A DNA stretch of 64,000 bases from Euglena gracilis. Taxonomy: Eukaryota > Euglenida > Euglenophyceae > Euglenales. Positions 29,252-51,965 of this stretch are shown piece after piece. Where the stretch lies: assembly GCA_039621445.1 (NCBI GenBank), contig CP154954.1, forward strand, positions 43,026,632-43,090,631, read 5' to 3'. A program made the translations under genes and the position numbers. Below the pieces are notes generated by a model, which was given only the letters and a program-made list of their open reading frames with translations, ran no database searches and was not told where the DNA came from. The stretch's first letter is position 1. Each line of letters begins with the position of its first letter.

Positions 29252-29582
29252 AAATGTTTGTGAACTTTCTTTTCGCCGACACGCCTCGATTGATCCTCTA
29301 TTTCGCTACAACGTGATGAGAAATGTCACGTACCAAATGCTCTGCACAATATCACAACCATAGCTGCGTTTTTGCACGCTCGCTGGTGCTTCAGATGGTG
29401 TTCTTGGTCATTTGGATTTAATGTGGCCTACATGGGTGGGCAATTGACGCCCCCGGGCAATTGATGCCCCTGGGCAATTGTCACCCCCCTCTGTGCCGGC
29501 CAAATTGTCACCCCGGGAAATTGTCACCCCCCTCCGTGCTGCCCGATTTGTCGCGCGACAATTGCCTGGGGGGGGCAGGTAC
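29252..29582. repeat. 330-bp dispersed repeat with GGGCAATTG tandem end, copy 2
   Basis: Collinear with 21228-21550, including CTCTGCACAATATCAC and TGTGGCCTACATGGGTGGG. Confidence 0.85.
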
Positions 29583-32129
29583 GCAATTGCCGCATTTTTT
29601 TTCCCGAAGGCCTCCAATATCAATCCCCCCCTGCCGCTAGCGGTCATGCCAAAACCATACAAAGCACAGCGGGATCTGGCATTTGGGATGACTCTCTTCC
29701 CCTCCGAAACGTGAAAGGAGGCTTTCGATCTAGGGTCACGAGACTCCAGAACCCCCCCAAGCATGCCCACGGAAGTTCTCGACCGTTTGTCAGTTTGTCG
29801 GGGAGGGGCCACCGATGTTCAAGGAGCCGTCCCACTGGAGCATTCCGCCCCCTTCCTTGGGGAGGTTGAGGCACCGGACATCCTCGCTGTCAGGGGAGGG
29901 GGAACCAGTGTTGGAGCGCATTGTTGGAGACCTCCACTGGTCACGTGGCCCGCAGTGCCCCCTGCCCCTGCCCCAACCCAGTGCCCCCGTGCCTTCCCAG
30001 CCCTCGACCACACATTCACTTAACCCCTGTGTGACCCCCCGGGCAGGTTTTTGAAAGTGGGAGGGTGGGTGTGGGCCATTGGACCCCTCCCCTCCCGGGG
30101 AGGGGGGTGCCTCATGGTCAGCCCAACCCGGCCGAGCCACGTTGGCAGGGAAATTTCAAAGGGTTCAAGGCCTATTTCGGGTCATTTTGGTTGGCAGAGT
30201 GAGTGGGTGCCGCCCCCCCCCCCCGGAGGGGTGCGGCTGGGTGGGGTTTTCGAAGAAGAAAAAAGCGGGTGGGTGTGTTTTTGGTTGGGGAAAAGGGCCA
30301 ATTTCCTTCTCCGGGGGTCAGTACGTGGATCCATGCCCTCGACCTTTTCTGCAGCCAGACGACGGCGTACCCAGTCGGCTGCCGCTGCTGAGGGCTGGGC
30401 GGTGGGGGTTGGCACAGTGGGGCGGCCTGCTTGCATGGGCAGCTCCGGGGAGGTGGACGTCGGGTGCAGAGGTCGAATTGCAGCAGTGTGCAATTTGAAG
30501 CTGAAACCCCATCCCCCCTATTAATTAATAATCCCTCTGGTTTACAATTTGGCCCTCAAATTCAGCGGCCCGAGGTGATTATTTGGGTGTAATTCTCAAA
30601 TTCAAAAAAACTGGAGTAAAACCATCCCGCCAGGTAACACAGATTTTTTGCAGATTAGGATTTTTGTTTACACAGCGGGTGCCTTTTTTCGGGGTCCATT
30701 CTGACCCAATTTCTTGTTTTATTTGCCGTACAGTGGGGCAGGGCTGTGGGGTAGGGCCATTTTTTTGGCCGCCGAAGGACGGTCTTCATCTGAGTCGATC
30801 CTCGTAATGTTTGTGGGGACGGATTCCTGGGCCAGGGTCCAACGCCGCTTTGCCCACCGCCTGTGTGCGTTGCCTGACATGTGGAACGACTCCTCCGGCT
30901 TGGCTCAATTTGTGAGAGAACGAGATGCCCCACTCCCATCCCACAGAGAAGAAAATGAGGCGGGTGTGAGAATGGGAGTGGGAGTCCTGGGGGACCCTCT
31001 GGGGGGTGAGCCGTGGCCCCCGCCTGGCTCTCTCCGCGTTGAGTCAGCTGGTGACCCACGGGCCGCAACCCTGCGCATCGCATCGTCCGCATCGAGTCGC
31101 ATCGCTGCCCCCACCCCTTCCCAGTGTGCAGTGATCTTTGCTATTGCATGTCCCAAGTGTGGGCTTTGAGGACCTGTGCACGTGCGTCATTGCGTATGTG
31201 TTGTATCTGGGTGCAGGCACATGTGTGAGGTGCTTGTATGAGAGAGAGTTCACAACTGTCGTTACCCCATTACAATATGATGACCAGTTGCTCCACATTA
31301 ACACAATGGTCCAAAAGCAATCAGCGAAACAATTTTGGGTTGAGATTGTCAATCACATGGAAGTACACTCTTCGAATGGAAGAGATTGGGCAAACCATTG
31401 GAAAGAGAAATGGCATGCCCAATGGCCATTTTCGCAGAGGGCTTGTTTGTCCCTACAAACAGACAGCGTCCAAACAGGCTTTCCCCCCCTCCAAATTTGA
31501 GAATTTGCCGACCGAACAGGCCGACCCCACCCCAAGGGGCTTCCTGCCAAGGTCCCCCCCCCCCGAGTGGATGGAAACCCAACAAACTCCTCGGCGGTGT
31601 CGGTCTCGGCATCGGTTGCCCGGCCCACTCAATGGGGGGCCCCTCTGTCCCTCTGAGGTCCGGCCCCGCCACACTGGCCCCCTCCGCCGCCGCCAGGGCC
31701 GGGCCGCCGAGGCCCTGCCCCGGTCGACGACCCCCCGAAGCTCTGGATCTGGGGCGACGTTGTCTGCCCCGGCCGGGCACGTACGTGGGACGGTGGCCCA
31801 CCCCCTGTGGACAGCTTCGCTGCCCACAGCCCCACAGCAGTGGCGTCGACACCCCTCCGGTTTCTCCGGACCCGTGTGGAGCAGACGGGCCGGTGCTTCG
31901 CAGGAGGAGGGCGGTTGTTGGGGCGGGGTCGGGGCAAGGGCGGGGGGGCAGGAAGGTGCTCTCCAACATATGCCCTGGATACTTCAAAATGGTGGTTCAT
32001 TGTGCAGCCAGAAGCATGACCAGAGTGGAATTCACCTGGGCATCATGACCCCCCAAGAAACTGGGAAAGTGTTCTTTGGAAAATTTACTCCGCGAATTCC
32101 CTTTGGGAATTTGTACCCGATGACCACCA

Positions 32130-32253
32130 TACCTACCCCCCCCCCCGGGAAACTGGCATGCCCTGAGAACCTGTCAGGGTCCCGCCTGGGAAGCTGTCAG
32201 GGTCCCCGGTACTGGCCAACCTGTCAGGTGACAGTTTTCCGGGGGGGGTAAGA
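32130..32253. repeat. 'GGAAACTGTCAGGGTCC' inverted-repeat element, copy 1
   Basis: The ends CCTACCCCCCCCCCGG and CCGGGGGGGGTAAG are inverted copies. Inside are GAACCTGTCAGGGTCCCG and CGGTACTGGCCAACCTGTC, shared with 33352-33560 and 35664-35792. Confidence 0.8.
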
Positions 32254-33351
32254 ACCTGTTTTCCATCTCTGTATTTGTTGAGTTTTTTTTGGAGACAATG
32301 TCTCAGGTGGCAGTCCCCCCCAATTCACCTCCCTCCAAAATTTTAGTATTTTTTTGGCGAAAAATCTTGAGATTTTCAGCAGTTTATGCAGCATTGATTT
32401 TTTGGCCAGAAAAACTCGAAAGAATTCCACTTTTTGGGTGAATGGCAACCCAGGCCAACTCTCACGGGCCAGGCTTTACGTTGGCCTGGAAAAAAAAACA
32501 AAAAAAGAACAACAGGCACCGCAAATTCATCAGCATGCATCCATCACCCGCCCACCCCTCCACCCCGCCGTAGGGTCTCTGTGCTTCGGGGGGTTGGCAC
32601 CAAGTTCGTTTTGCTGGGCTCCTGCGGCGCCCCTGAGAGGCAAAGCATCGTGTTGAACCATTGAGGTCTTCCAAACTCCCAAGCAAAATTGCGTTCTAGA
32701 TTTCTTTTCTAATCCACAAACACCTGCCCGCCATATGTGGCATCCCCAAATTAACGTACCTGCCAATTTTTTAATGAGATGGCCAACCCCCCACCCTGCT
32801 TGGTCACCAACTTTGGAAGAATATACAAAACATGCGAAAGCCTCACCCGGAGAAAGAAGCAAGAAAGCCAGGCTGTCAGATACAGGAGAAACTCTTCACG
32901 CACTATGGATCTGACCCTTTCCAATCCCTTCTATCTCTATTATACACCTTATCATTTGTCCTTGTTCTTTGCCATTTCCAATAATCGCTCTCATACGCGC
33001 AAATAGCACCACTCCTTCTTTCAGGTTCCCTTTTCCGTGTCTTTGGTGATGAAAGAGTCATCCCGGACATTTTAAAGTTTTTTTTTCCACCTTCTGAAAC
33101 AATCTTTGGGAGCCATAGCCCTCGCCTATCGTTCAAATTGGTAAATGAACAATCAGTACAACGCCAGGAGGGGAGAACATCGTGTTCATTCAAACAGCAT
33201 GGATGGACGCTGTGGAGGGGCTTGGTGTTGGGGAGTTGCCCAAAAGTGTGACATACGCCAAGTTTTGCAATTATGCAATCCCATCCGTCGATACCCAAAA
33301 GTCTCCTTCATTTCTCAAATACGAATAGTGTTAAACATTTTAACATTTAAT

Positions 33352-33560
33352 GCCCGAGAACCTGTCAGGGTCCCGCCCAGGAAACTGTCAGGGTCCCCTT
33401 TACCGGCCATCCTGCCAGCATAGGGTCCCCGGTACTGGCCAACCTTTCAGGGTCATTTTTCATTGACTTTCCCTTGAAATGCCCTGCCCGGGAAACTGTC
33501 AGGGTCCCCAGGACCGGCCGACCTGTCAGGTGACAGTGTCCCAGGGGGGTGTAGGTAGCT
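33352..33560. repeat. 'GGAAACTGTCAGGGTCC' inverted-repeat element, copy 2 (duplicated interior)
   Basis: Two runs of the GAACCTGTCAGGGTCC and GGAAACTGTCAGGGTCCCC units, ending at GACAGTGTCCCAGGGGGGTG. Confidence 0.75.
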
Positions 33561-34582
33561 GCCAGGGTGAATTTAAAACTTTGGTCAAACTCCCCGGCGG
33601 GGGCGCCTGCCTGGGCAAACTTCAAAGCACCCAGATCTGGCCCCTGGGGGCACATGGCCCAAAATGAAGGGTGGAAATGTAACCACATTCTTTGCGTTTT
33701 TTCTTGTGTTTCTCAATTTTGGCAAAAGTTGCTTTTTTTTCTTTTTTTTCTCTTGCGATTTTCCAGTTTCTGATGATTTTTTTTGGTCTGAAAAAAATAT
33801 TTTGGATCTCATTTTCCCCTAACAAAAGATTTTGATTTTTGTCATTTTGGATTATTTTTTTTTGGCCAGGAAATCGCATGTTTTTGCATCAGCATGTTTT
33901 TTGCAGCAGCATGTTCCCAAAAATTCCAAGTTTTTTTTTCAGAGAAACATCAAATTCTTGAATTTTTTGGGTATTTTTTTCTTTTTTTTGCAAATTTTTC
34001 TTTTTTTTCTTTGTTATTGTTTTCAATGATTTTCAGGTGAAAAAGTCCGAAATATGCGCCATGTTGCATAACATGTGACGTTGGGGAATGAAGAAAATTA
34101 CCAAGAGGAGGTGAATTTTTTTTGTAAGTTCTCTCCAGTAAAAGCGTTCATCCCGGGAAGGAGCTGCTGAAGGAAGTTGCATGCAACTCGTGTTTTTTCT
34201 GTGCTGTTGCGTCTTTTTGCATCGCGTTTTTCAAGGCTCCATGTTGCGCTCCCCCCTCCCCAAAAAGATGCCTGCACCCGGACAAGGCACCCCAGCCGAA
34301 GGCTCCAGAGCTCAAAACGGCCCATTTTCTGGCCCACCCATGACCCACGTCCAAGCAGGGTTGTGCCTCCCGAGTTGTGCCTGCCTACTGAGACCGAACC
34401 TGCTCCGAGGCGCCCTACCCCCCCCCCCCAATATGAGTTCGGGTCCACTGCGTGCAATTGCTTTGCCTGTGCCTGAAGACCACACAGAGGCTGTTTCAGG
34501 ACATGGGGGAGGTCGGCACCTGCCCAGCCACCCTCCCACCCACGGTCCGGCGTCCCGTCGCGGTCCCACAGCCGCCACCCCC

Positions 34583-34755
34583 ATGGCCCTGCGCGTGGCC
34601 GCCCTCCTCCTCGCGACCCACTGCCTCGCGCTGCCCGTGTTCCCCCTCGTCGACTTCCTGCAGCGCCTGCGCTCCGCGGAGCGCCCCGCCCTCCCGGCCT
34701 GGCCCCGCGGGCCGCTCGGGGACTCCCCCCCGCCGGGCCCCTCACCATCTCCACA
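34583..34755 (+). CDS. Candidate first exon (signal peptide) of the VCBS-repeat gene
   Basis: The ATG at 34583 opens MALRVAALLLATHCLALPVF, a good secretion signal, followed by FLQRLRSAERPALPAWPRG and a Pro-rich end. It is in the same orientation as, and upstream of, the extracellular-type VCBS gene. Splicing to the downstream exons is not demonstrated, and the 3' boundary is a guess. Confidence 0.4.
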
Positions 34756-35663
34756 GCGCTCCCCCGTGCCGTGTAGTGAGGTTGTGTGGTAAGGTGTGGT
34801 TTTGTAAATGGCTTCATTGTCACAAAAAAAATGTATCATACCCGCTGGCACCCCCCGTCCAACGACCATCCACCCCCTCCCCGGCCGGAGAACACCTTTT
34901 CAGAGGTTGGCCAGTTTTGTGGCCGGACGCAAATCACCAGACCAAATTTTTTTTGTGTCCAAAATTGGCAATTTTTTGCAATTTGGGTAAAAATTGTCAA
35001 AATTGCCCAAAATTTTCCTTTGGCTGGAAAACAAACTGTGCAAAATAATTTCTTAAGAAATCTCAGGGAAAAAAACAGGAACATTTCTCCTGGCGATTTG
35101 GGGGCCATTGTTTGCAAAAAAAAAGCCATTTTGGAGGCCAAAATGGGGGGGCAAATTGGCCAGTACAGGCTTGGAGGCCAATCCCCCCTATCTCCAATGA
35201 CTGGTGAACTCTGTCCTCCAACCAGGGGGGAAGTGAGGGAAAACACAAACATGTTTTTTTTGTAATTTTTGTGTCTTTCGATTTGGCGAAATGTGCAGGC
35301 TTTTTTTGTGGTTTTTTGTTTTTTCCAAGCGTTTTTTTTCCCCCAACAATTTTTCAATTTTTGCTGGAGAATTTTTTGGACAGTGAAAAAAAATACTCTT
35401 TTTGCCCCCGATTTTCCCCAAAGCCAAAGATTCTGTCAATTATGTGTCATTTTTGCATATTTTTTTTGTGCAAAATGAAATATTTGCCCTGACGGAGCCA
35501 AAAAATTTTCTAAGTCATCTCCAGCAGAAAGTGTCCATCCAGGGGAGCTCCTAAACAAAGTATTTTACTTGCATTATGAGGGTTTTTTTTTGTGTTTGTT
35601 TTTTCATGCTTTTTTGTGTCGCCTTTTTCGAGTTGCCAACGAGGTTTTCCCCCTGGGTCGTTG

Positions 35664-35792
35664 GACATTACCTACCCCCCCCCCCCCAGGAAACTGTCAT
35701 GCCCGAGAACCTGTCAAGGTCCTGCCCAGGAAACTGTCAGGGTCCCCGGTACGGGCCAACCTGTCAGGTGACAGTTTCCTGGGGGGGTAGGT
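35664..35792. repeat. 'GGAAACTGTCAGGGTCC' inverted-repeat element, copy 3 (best preserved)
   Basis: Nearly perfect inverted ends: ACCTACCCCC...CAGGAAACTGTCA at the left, and TGACAGTTTCCTG followed by GGGGGGTAGGTA at the right. About 129 bp with no flanking duplication visible. Confidence 0.85.
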
Positions 35793-37914
35793 AGGGTTCT
35801 GACCAAAAGGTGTCCTCTGATCGGGGGTCAGTCAGGTCAAGGAGCTTAAAAAAGAAGTCGGAGGGTACCTGGCACCCCTCCCCAAAAGTGAACATTTGCC
35901 TTCTGGCGCTTTGTGCCAACTCCCTGGCCTTTGATAAAGGGAATGGACTCCCCCGGGGGCGGGGGGGGGAGGCCGTCGCCCCCCCCCACCTCCCAGGGCA
36001 GCCCTGCAAGCCACGCACGGCCCACATTTGATGCGCACGGACGCAGTTTGGCCCCCGTCCGTCGCTGCGCCGGATGGCCCCGCGCTGTGCGGATGACCTT
36101 CGCCGCGCCCCAGCCCCCGCCCCCGCCCCTCCCCTCCCCCCCGGCCGCCCAGAGAGGCCCCCGGGGTCCCCCGGCGCGGCTTCCCCCGGCACCAGGTTTT
36201 GTTTTTTTTTTGCTTCAACAATCAAATGGGTTGCCAGAGAGAAAGCAAAACATTTTCACAGAATGGGATCCAGGAATTTTTTCACACTGGACCCCACCCC
36301 ACCCCCCCCCGGAGGTCCAGCCGGCCAACACTTTTTTGGGAGCTTGGCCAACCAGGCTACAGACCCCCCCCCCTGCGGTAAAGTTCTGGCAAAGCCAGGG
36401 CGAGACCAGAAAAATTTTCGCTGCTTACGCAACAGGAGGGGCCAGAAAATGGCGCTTTTTGAGTCAATTCAAAGTTTTGGCTGAAACCCTCCCACCCAGC
36501 TGGATTTGGGCTTTTTCGGCTGTTTTCAGGTTTTAGCCGCGGCAGCCAGACCCACCCCCCCGGCCCCCCACCGCCCTTGGGGGGCCAGGGCCTTTTTCCA
36601 GCCGGCTGGATGGACCCCCACCCGACCGGTCCTTAAAAAATCCCTGGTTGGATCCAGACATGCATTTAAACGTTGTGTGACCCCACCCCCCGAAGGATGG
36701 GTGGGTGGGGTTTTGAGAGTGGGTGGGTGGGTTTGGGCCGCTGGACCCGGGTGGGGGGTGCCAGAGGTCAAACCAACCAGGCCAGAGACCGCCGACAGGG
36801 AATAGTGAAATTGAAAGCCCCAAACTGAACAAATCCTGGGGGGGTTGGCATCAACCATTGCCCTCCCCTACAGGCTACACATATAGCATAAAGCAAGCAC
36901 AAAGTGAACCTCCCCAAATAATAGCCCCCCAGGGATTTTACACAAAAAAACCCTTGCAAAAATTACACAAGAACGCACCCACCCCCGGATTCCATTGTCT
37001 CGAACGTCGTGATTGCCAACGGTCAAGACACAAACTTCCAGCTTTTTCTGAAACAGTTTTTTTTTGCACAGAAAAACCCAGTCATCTTGACAGCAGGCTG
37101 TTGAAAAGGGTAATTTTTGAGGAAAATGGGCATTTTGAGGGCATATCTGCAAGGCCCCGTTTTCCGGCGCAAAAATAATAGCCCCCCCCCCCCCCCCGAG
37201 ATATTAGCCAAGTGTCCGAATAACCGCCCCATTGGGCTGTTATTTGGGGGGGGGGGTTAAGTGAGAGGTTGTGGGGGGGGGAGGTTTGATATGTGCTCGG
37301 GCTTCAGGAGGAGGGGGGTCCCCCCCCCCAGGTCCAGATTACCCCCCTTCTCGCCGCCAAGGGAGATCCAGACCAAACCGGGGTGGGGTACCCGGGACCC
37401 TCCCCAATAAATGTCATTTTTTTTTTGCCCAAAAAAGTTCCAACCGATCCAAAATTACATTTTCGATCGGTTTTGGGACTTTTTTGGTCCTGTGCTCTGC
37501 TCCAGGCCAAAGCTCACCTCGACCATGCTGCTGGGGGGGGGGGGCAATGCTGCTGGGGGGGGGGGCAATGGCCAGGCGATTGGGGGCCTGCCTGCCGCCC
37601 TCCCCAAGGCCCAGCCCCTCCCCCAGCAGCGAGGGGTGTGACCGTTCCCTCTTGCGGAGGTTGTGCCTTTTTTAAATTATGGGCTCATGTGCGGGTTCCT
37701 TTACGTTTGCCCGGAAGCAGTGGGCTTTTTATGAATAGTGGCGCGGAGGGGACCGTCATGATGGTCCCCGGGGAAGAGAATCTGAGGCATGGGAATGGTG
37801 GAGAGCACCCGCATTCCCCTTCCCGGGACACCCCGGCCAATGTGGAACACGATGGCAAGAGGCACTGCCAGACTGCTTTGAATTCAGGCGGGTTTCAGGC
37901 CTATCAACGTGCTG

Positions 37915-38150
37915 TGGACCCCCCACCCCCGCACCCCTCTCTGCCGCCGCCCGAGCCCAGCCCCTCCCCCGAGGACAGCCCGGAGCCCAGCCCCGAACCG
38001 TCCCCCGAGCCCAGCCCGGAGCCCTCCCCCCAACCCAGCCCCGAACCTTCCCCCCAGCCCAGCCCACAGCCCAGCCCACAGCCTAGCCCCCTGCCCTCCC
38101 CCCAGCCCAGCCCCTCCCCCAGCCCCGAGCCCTCACCCAACCAAGCCCCC
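37915..38150 (+). CDS. Candidate Pro/Ser-rich exon (PSPEPSPQPSP repeats)
   Basis: An open frame with about 25 Ser-Pro or Glu-Pro-Ser-Pro units, of the kind seen in hydroxyproline-rich surface glycoproteins. It lies between the candidate signal-peptide exon and the VCBS exons, in the same strand. The left edge could be a CTG-type acceptor (CTGTGGAC then CCC). The repeat-rich DNA could also simply be a minisatellite. Confidence 0.4.
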
Positions 38151-38589
38151 ATCCATTTTTGCACAACCACACACATGCCAAAGGAAGCCCCTTGTCTAAC
38201 GAACCCCCCCCCCCCACTGGACAGACGTCCGGTTGGCAAAGGGGGGGAGATTTGTCGGACTCCTGGGGCCGCCGACCTGTCTCCCTCCCGGGGCTGAGGC
38301 AGAGGTGGGATTCTGGCTGTAGCCGACGCGCCGCATTTTTGCTTCTCGGAGAGAAGGCGACTTCGGCGAGGAACGTTGAAGCTGATGGCCACCCCAAACG
38401 TCCCGGGAAAGATTGGCGCCATTTTCAGCGCAGGAGAAGCCGAGCACGGCCCCAGTGGGCCGGCATTGTCCGGAAGGTTTTGTCGCCCCGGGACAGCGAC
38501 CGAACGTCGGCGTTGATCTCTTTGGGGCTGACAGTCGCTCGGTCGGCCGCGCGGGGTCCGGCACTTGAAACGGCGCGGGCCGGGGCCGG

Positions 38590-38750
38590 CGATGGTGGCG
38601 TGCCGGCCCGAGGCCAGCCCGTCGCCCAGCCCCTCACCGGCGGCCAGCCCCCTGCCCTCCCCCGAGCCCAGCCCCTCCCCGTCCCCCCAGCCCAGCCCTT
38701 CCCCGGAACACAGCCCCCTCCCCTCCCCCGAGCCGAGACCCGGCCTTCGC
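38590..38750 (+). CDS. Candidate second Pro/Ser-rich exon
   Basis: The frame reads RPEASPSPSPSPAASPLPSP and continues with EPSPSPQPSPSPE, the same composition as 37915-38150 and as the start of the exon at about 39310. Boundaries are unknown. Confidence 0.4.
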
Positions 38751-39304
38751 TGTGGGGTTGGCCCTCCGGGAGAAGTGGGGTGGGAGGACAGGTCAGAGAG
38801 CAGGAGCCGGCATGGGGAACAAAGAATGGGACATGGGATACTGGTGGGCTTCCTTGTCACGCCATCCATGGTATGACCCAGAGAGAGGGGGTCAAAGCAA
38901 GCCACCTCCTCTGCTGCAAGCTTGCCACAGTGCCAGCCCTCCAACGTTGGCCTCTCGTGCTCATGTCTGACTGTTCAACCTTGGCACCCTGTTGGCCCTT
39001 TTTAACGTCACTGTGCGGTTGGACAGGTCAGTCCGAGCACACTTTGCCCCGAAGTCTGCCCGCCGGCCTTCTCCATTTGCCTGTTCCTCGGCCTGTTCCA
39101 AGCGCCGGGGAGGGGGAGGGGGTAGTTTCTGAAGGCTGTGGGAAAACAGGCAGTGCCAGTTCCTGTCCCCCCCCTCTTGGGGTTCTGTGGAGCGGAGGCC
39201 TGGCAGCGCCCCTCGCCGGAGCCCAGCCAGGGCGTTTTTTTTTGAAGTTTGGGCCCTCAGGGGGAGGGGGGGGGTAGGATGGGTCCCCCTCTCCTGGTGT
39301 CCAA

Positions 39305-48789
<9,485 letters not shown>

Positions 48790-51154
48790 GCCCCGTGCCT
48801 TGCGGGGGGCGCCGCCGCCCCTCGACGGGGGGGGGGGGGGGGGCAGGCCCTGCCCGCCCGCTGTTGTCGCCAGCGCCAGTCAGAGTGTGTTGGTGGCCCT
48901 CTGCGGGAACCGGGGCTGGCGGCGGACCCCGGCCGCTGGGAGGGGGCTGCCCGGGATGATGTCGGTGGATTCTGGTTGTGCAGGAAGGCTTCTTGGCGGA
49001 GATGGGTGGTTGATTTGGCACAAACCAGGGAAATTTTTTTCCAGTCCAGCACATCCACCCCCCCCCCCCCCGCGCAAACCCAGAACTACTTTGTTTTGAT
49101 GATCCTTGATGCTTCCCAGCTGCCCTGTTGCAAGGCGTTCCGATGTTGTTCCCTGTCGATTTCATTTTTGGTGCTCTTGTGATTCTTTTGCAGTTTTGTC
49201 TGAACATTTTCTCTTTGCAAACAAGTAACCTGTTGGGGTTTTGCACCAGGTTTTGCCCCCCTCTTTTGCTTCCCAGCCCCACAGAGATGTTGGAGGGGTG
49301 CCAATCCCCCCATCAGCAGCATACTCCGTGGTCGAGCATTATACCACTGCGTTTGCGATGGCCTCTCAAAGCCTGGTGCCCCCCCTCTGTCTGTACAGTC
49401 TAATGCGAAGGGGGGTCAGAGGTGGGTCAGCGCCCTTCCAGCAGGCACTGTGCGAGGGCCTGGTTGCATTTTGTCATTTTCCGGTGTGTCGTGTGTGTTG
49501 AGCATACGTCTCTTTAAGGTTTTGCAAATTCTCTCTCTCCGGGGGGGGGGGGGGGGCTTCCTCAAATTTAACCCAGCCAACCTCAGCAGCACCCTCCCAG
49601 GGGGGGTTGCCCAAATTCCAACCCATTTTGAGAATCTTTCCTGTCTTTTTGCCTCATTGGGGAATGGCCACAATTTGGTGATTTTTGCCCTCCAAGATAT
49701 GACGCCGAGTTTCGTTTCTTCCGGGTTCGACCCAAGAAATAAAGAATTACCCAAAGATACACGAAACTCCTGGTCTTGTCAGATGCATTTCCTGTTGCCA
49801 CACCAGGTTGTGTTCTGGAGGTTGGTTGACTGATCCACCCTCTTGCTTATTTTTGAAGATTTTGAAGACCAAAATTCGGTGGATTCTGAAGTCAATCACG
49901 AAAGGAGTGTATCTTCCAACACAGCAAAAAATGCAGTCAGGGACTGATTGTTAGAGAATTCTGCAAGTTGTTGTTGGCATAGGGGATAAATATGTATAGA
50001 TGAGGATTTCCACCAGTTTCCAGTGGAGTTCCGTGGTTGTTACTCTGGCACACACGCAGCAGAACTCGTGCAAAATTATGCGCACCAACCATTTCAAAAC
50101 CAACAATAGCTTTTTGCGCCCCTGATTGAAGCTGGAGAACATGATGTGATGCAGCTTTGGTACTTACTCCCTGTCTTATGTTCCTGTGGGTGCTGGACCA
50201 CCTTCCCACGAACATTGTCGGGCGTGAACATTGTGGGCATCGGCAGTTGGGCAACTCGGCCGAAATTGGGCAACTCATTCTATCAGGTATTCAATTTTGG
50301 CTCACCATTTATTTTGATGGTTCAGGGGTTCAAAAAAGGCAGTTTTTCAAGGTGTAGGTGAAATTGTTTTTCACCTGGTCTTTTAGACCAAGGATCAGGC
50401 GCAATACACTGGCTGAGAATGTGTGTAGCTGCTGATTTAAAATATTGGTAATCAGTGCAATACCCCCTGACAAGGGGTGTTTGAAAACACGTTGACAAGA
50501 GAGTGCAAAAAATGAGCGAAATTCTGTTTTTGGCTGTCTGACCCCCGGGACTTTGGCGAAAACGGTGTTTTGGGGGGGTGCGGAGATGGACTTTGTAAGT
50601 TGAAACCCCAGGGACCTTGCCGGCCCACACTGAAAAAAACGCAAAAAAAGCGGCAAAGGAATGGGACCTTTACTGCCCTTGTTGCTTCTTTCGGCTGTAT
50701 CCCCGGGTGTGCCCGAGCTGCCGGCGGTGTGCGTCCTGGGTGTTTGCCGGACTGCTTTGCTTGCGGCGCCTTGGTGTGGTGTTTTGGGGTTGTTTTCTAA
50801 AGCGCGGGGAGGAAGTGCCGGGGGGTGTGGGTGTGGTGTGACCAAGCCGGCGAGAAGGGCATAGGGAAAGGGAGGTAAGTGCGGGGTGTTGGGCAAGGGA
50901 AGCGCAGGGGGGAAGGAATAGGGTCCGCAGGGAGTGGGGGGGGGGGGTCGATTCCTGCCCGGGATGTGCCCCCACCCACCATGGCTCCGCGCAAGGAAGA
51001 ATTCTTTCAGCACCAAAGGGCCGAAAGAACATTTTGGCATCAAAGTCGAAGCTCCCAAAAAAAACACGGAAGGCCTGGGGGATGGTCCTACTTTCCACCC
51101 ACCACCCATGTTATGCCACCCCCTGCCAGATGTCATCCTTAACCTTCCCCTAAT

Positions 51155-51160
51155 CATGTG

Positions 51161-51250
<90 letters not shown>

Positions 51251-51333
51251 GTGTGTGTGTGTGTGTTGTGTGTGTGTGTGTGTTGTGTGTTCGTTCACGT
51301 TGTGTGTTGTGTGCGTGTGTGTTGTGTGTTGTG

Positions 51334-51366
<33 letters not shown>

Positions 51367-51408
51367 GTGTGTGTGTGTGTGTTGTGTGTGTGTTTGTGTG
51401 TGTGTGTG

Positions 51409-51450
<42 letters not shown>

Positions 51451-51522
51451 GTTGTGTGTGTTGTGTGTGTTGTGTGTTGTGTGTGTTGTGTGTGTTGTGT
51501 GTGTGTGTGTGTGTTGTGTGTG

Positions 51523-51559
<37 letters not shown>

Positions 51560-51584
51560 GTGTTTGTGTGTGTGTTGTGTGTGT

Positions 51585-51638
<54 letters not shown>

Positions 51639-51749
51639 GTGTGTGTGTGTGTGTGTTGTGTGTGTTGTGTGTGTGTGTGTGTTGTGTGTGTTGTGTGTGT
51701 GTTGTGTGTGTGTGTGGTGTGTGTGTGTGTGTTGGTGTGTGGTGGTGTT

Positions 51750-51822
<73 letters not shown>

Positions 51823-51852
51823 GTGTGTGTGTGTGTGTGTGCATGCGTGCGT
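51155..51852. repeat. Very long GT/TTGTG microsatellite (~700 bp)
   Basis: (GT)n interrupted every 10-30 bp by TTGTG; the longest simple repeat in the window. Confidence 0.97.
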
Positions 51853-51965
51853 GCGCATTATGTAACATGCACCCTGTGCCTGGCTCCGCAGTGGAGGCAG
51901 ACGAGCCCGTGCCCCCGTGGCGATCCCCGCCACCGGGGCAGGGCCAGGGGGGTTGCCCCCTGCAC

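Larger units (their letters stand above)
28893..34582. other. Region without a convincing gene
   Basis: It contains repeat copies (29090-29582, 32130-32253, 33352-33560), a T-rich stretch (33680-34040) and GC-rich patches whose open frames match nothing that I recognise (29760-30060, 30310-30480, 31500-31960). A short exon-like frame at about 30820-30960 (WARVQRRFAHRLCALPDMW) is the best candidate for a missed exon. Confidence 0.45.

Noticed and set aside
32060-32260. CAG...CTG element with target duplication in the GGAAACTGTCAGG family
   Set aside because: Only copy 35664-35792 has CAG/CTG at the pairing step, and none of the copies shows an 8-bp duplication, so I kept this family separate from the hAT-like elements.
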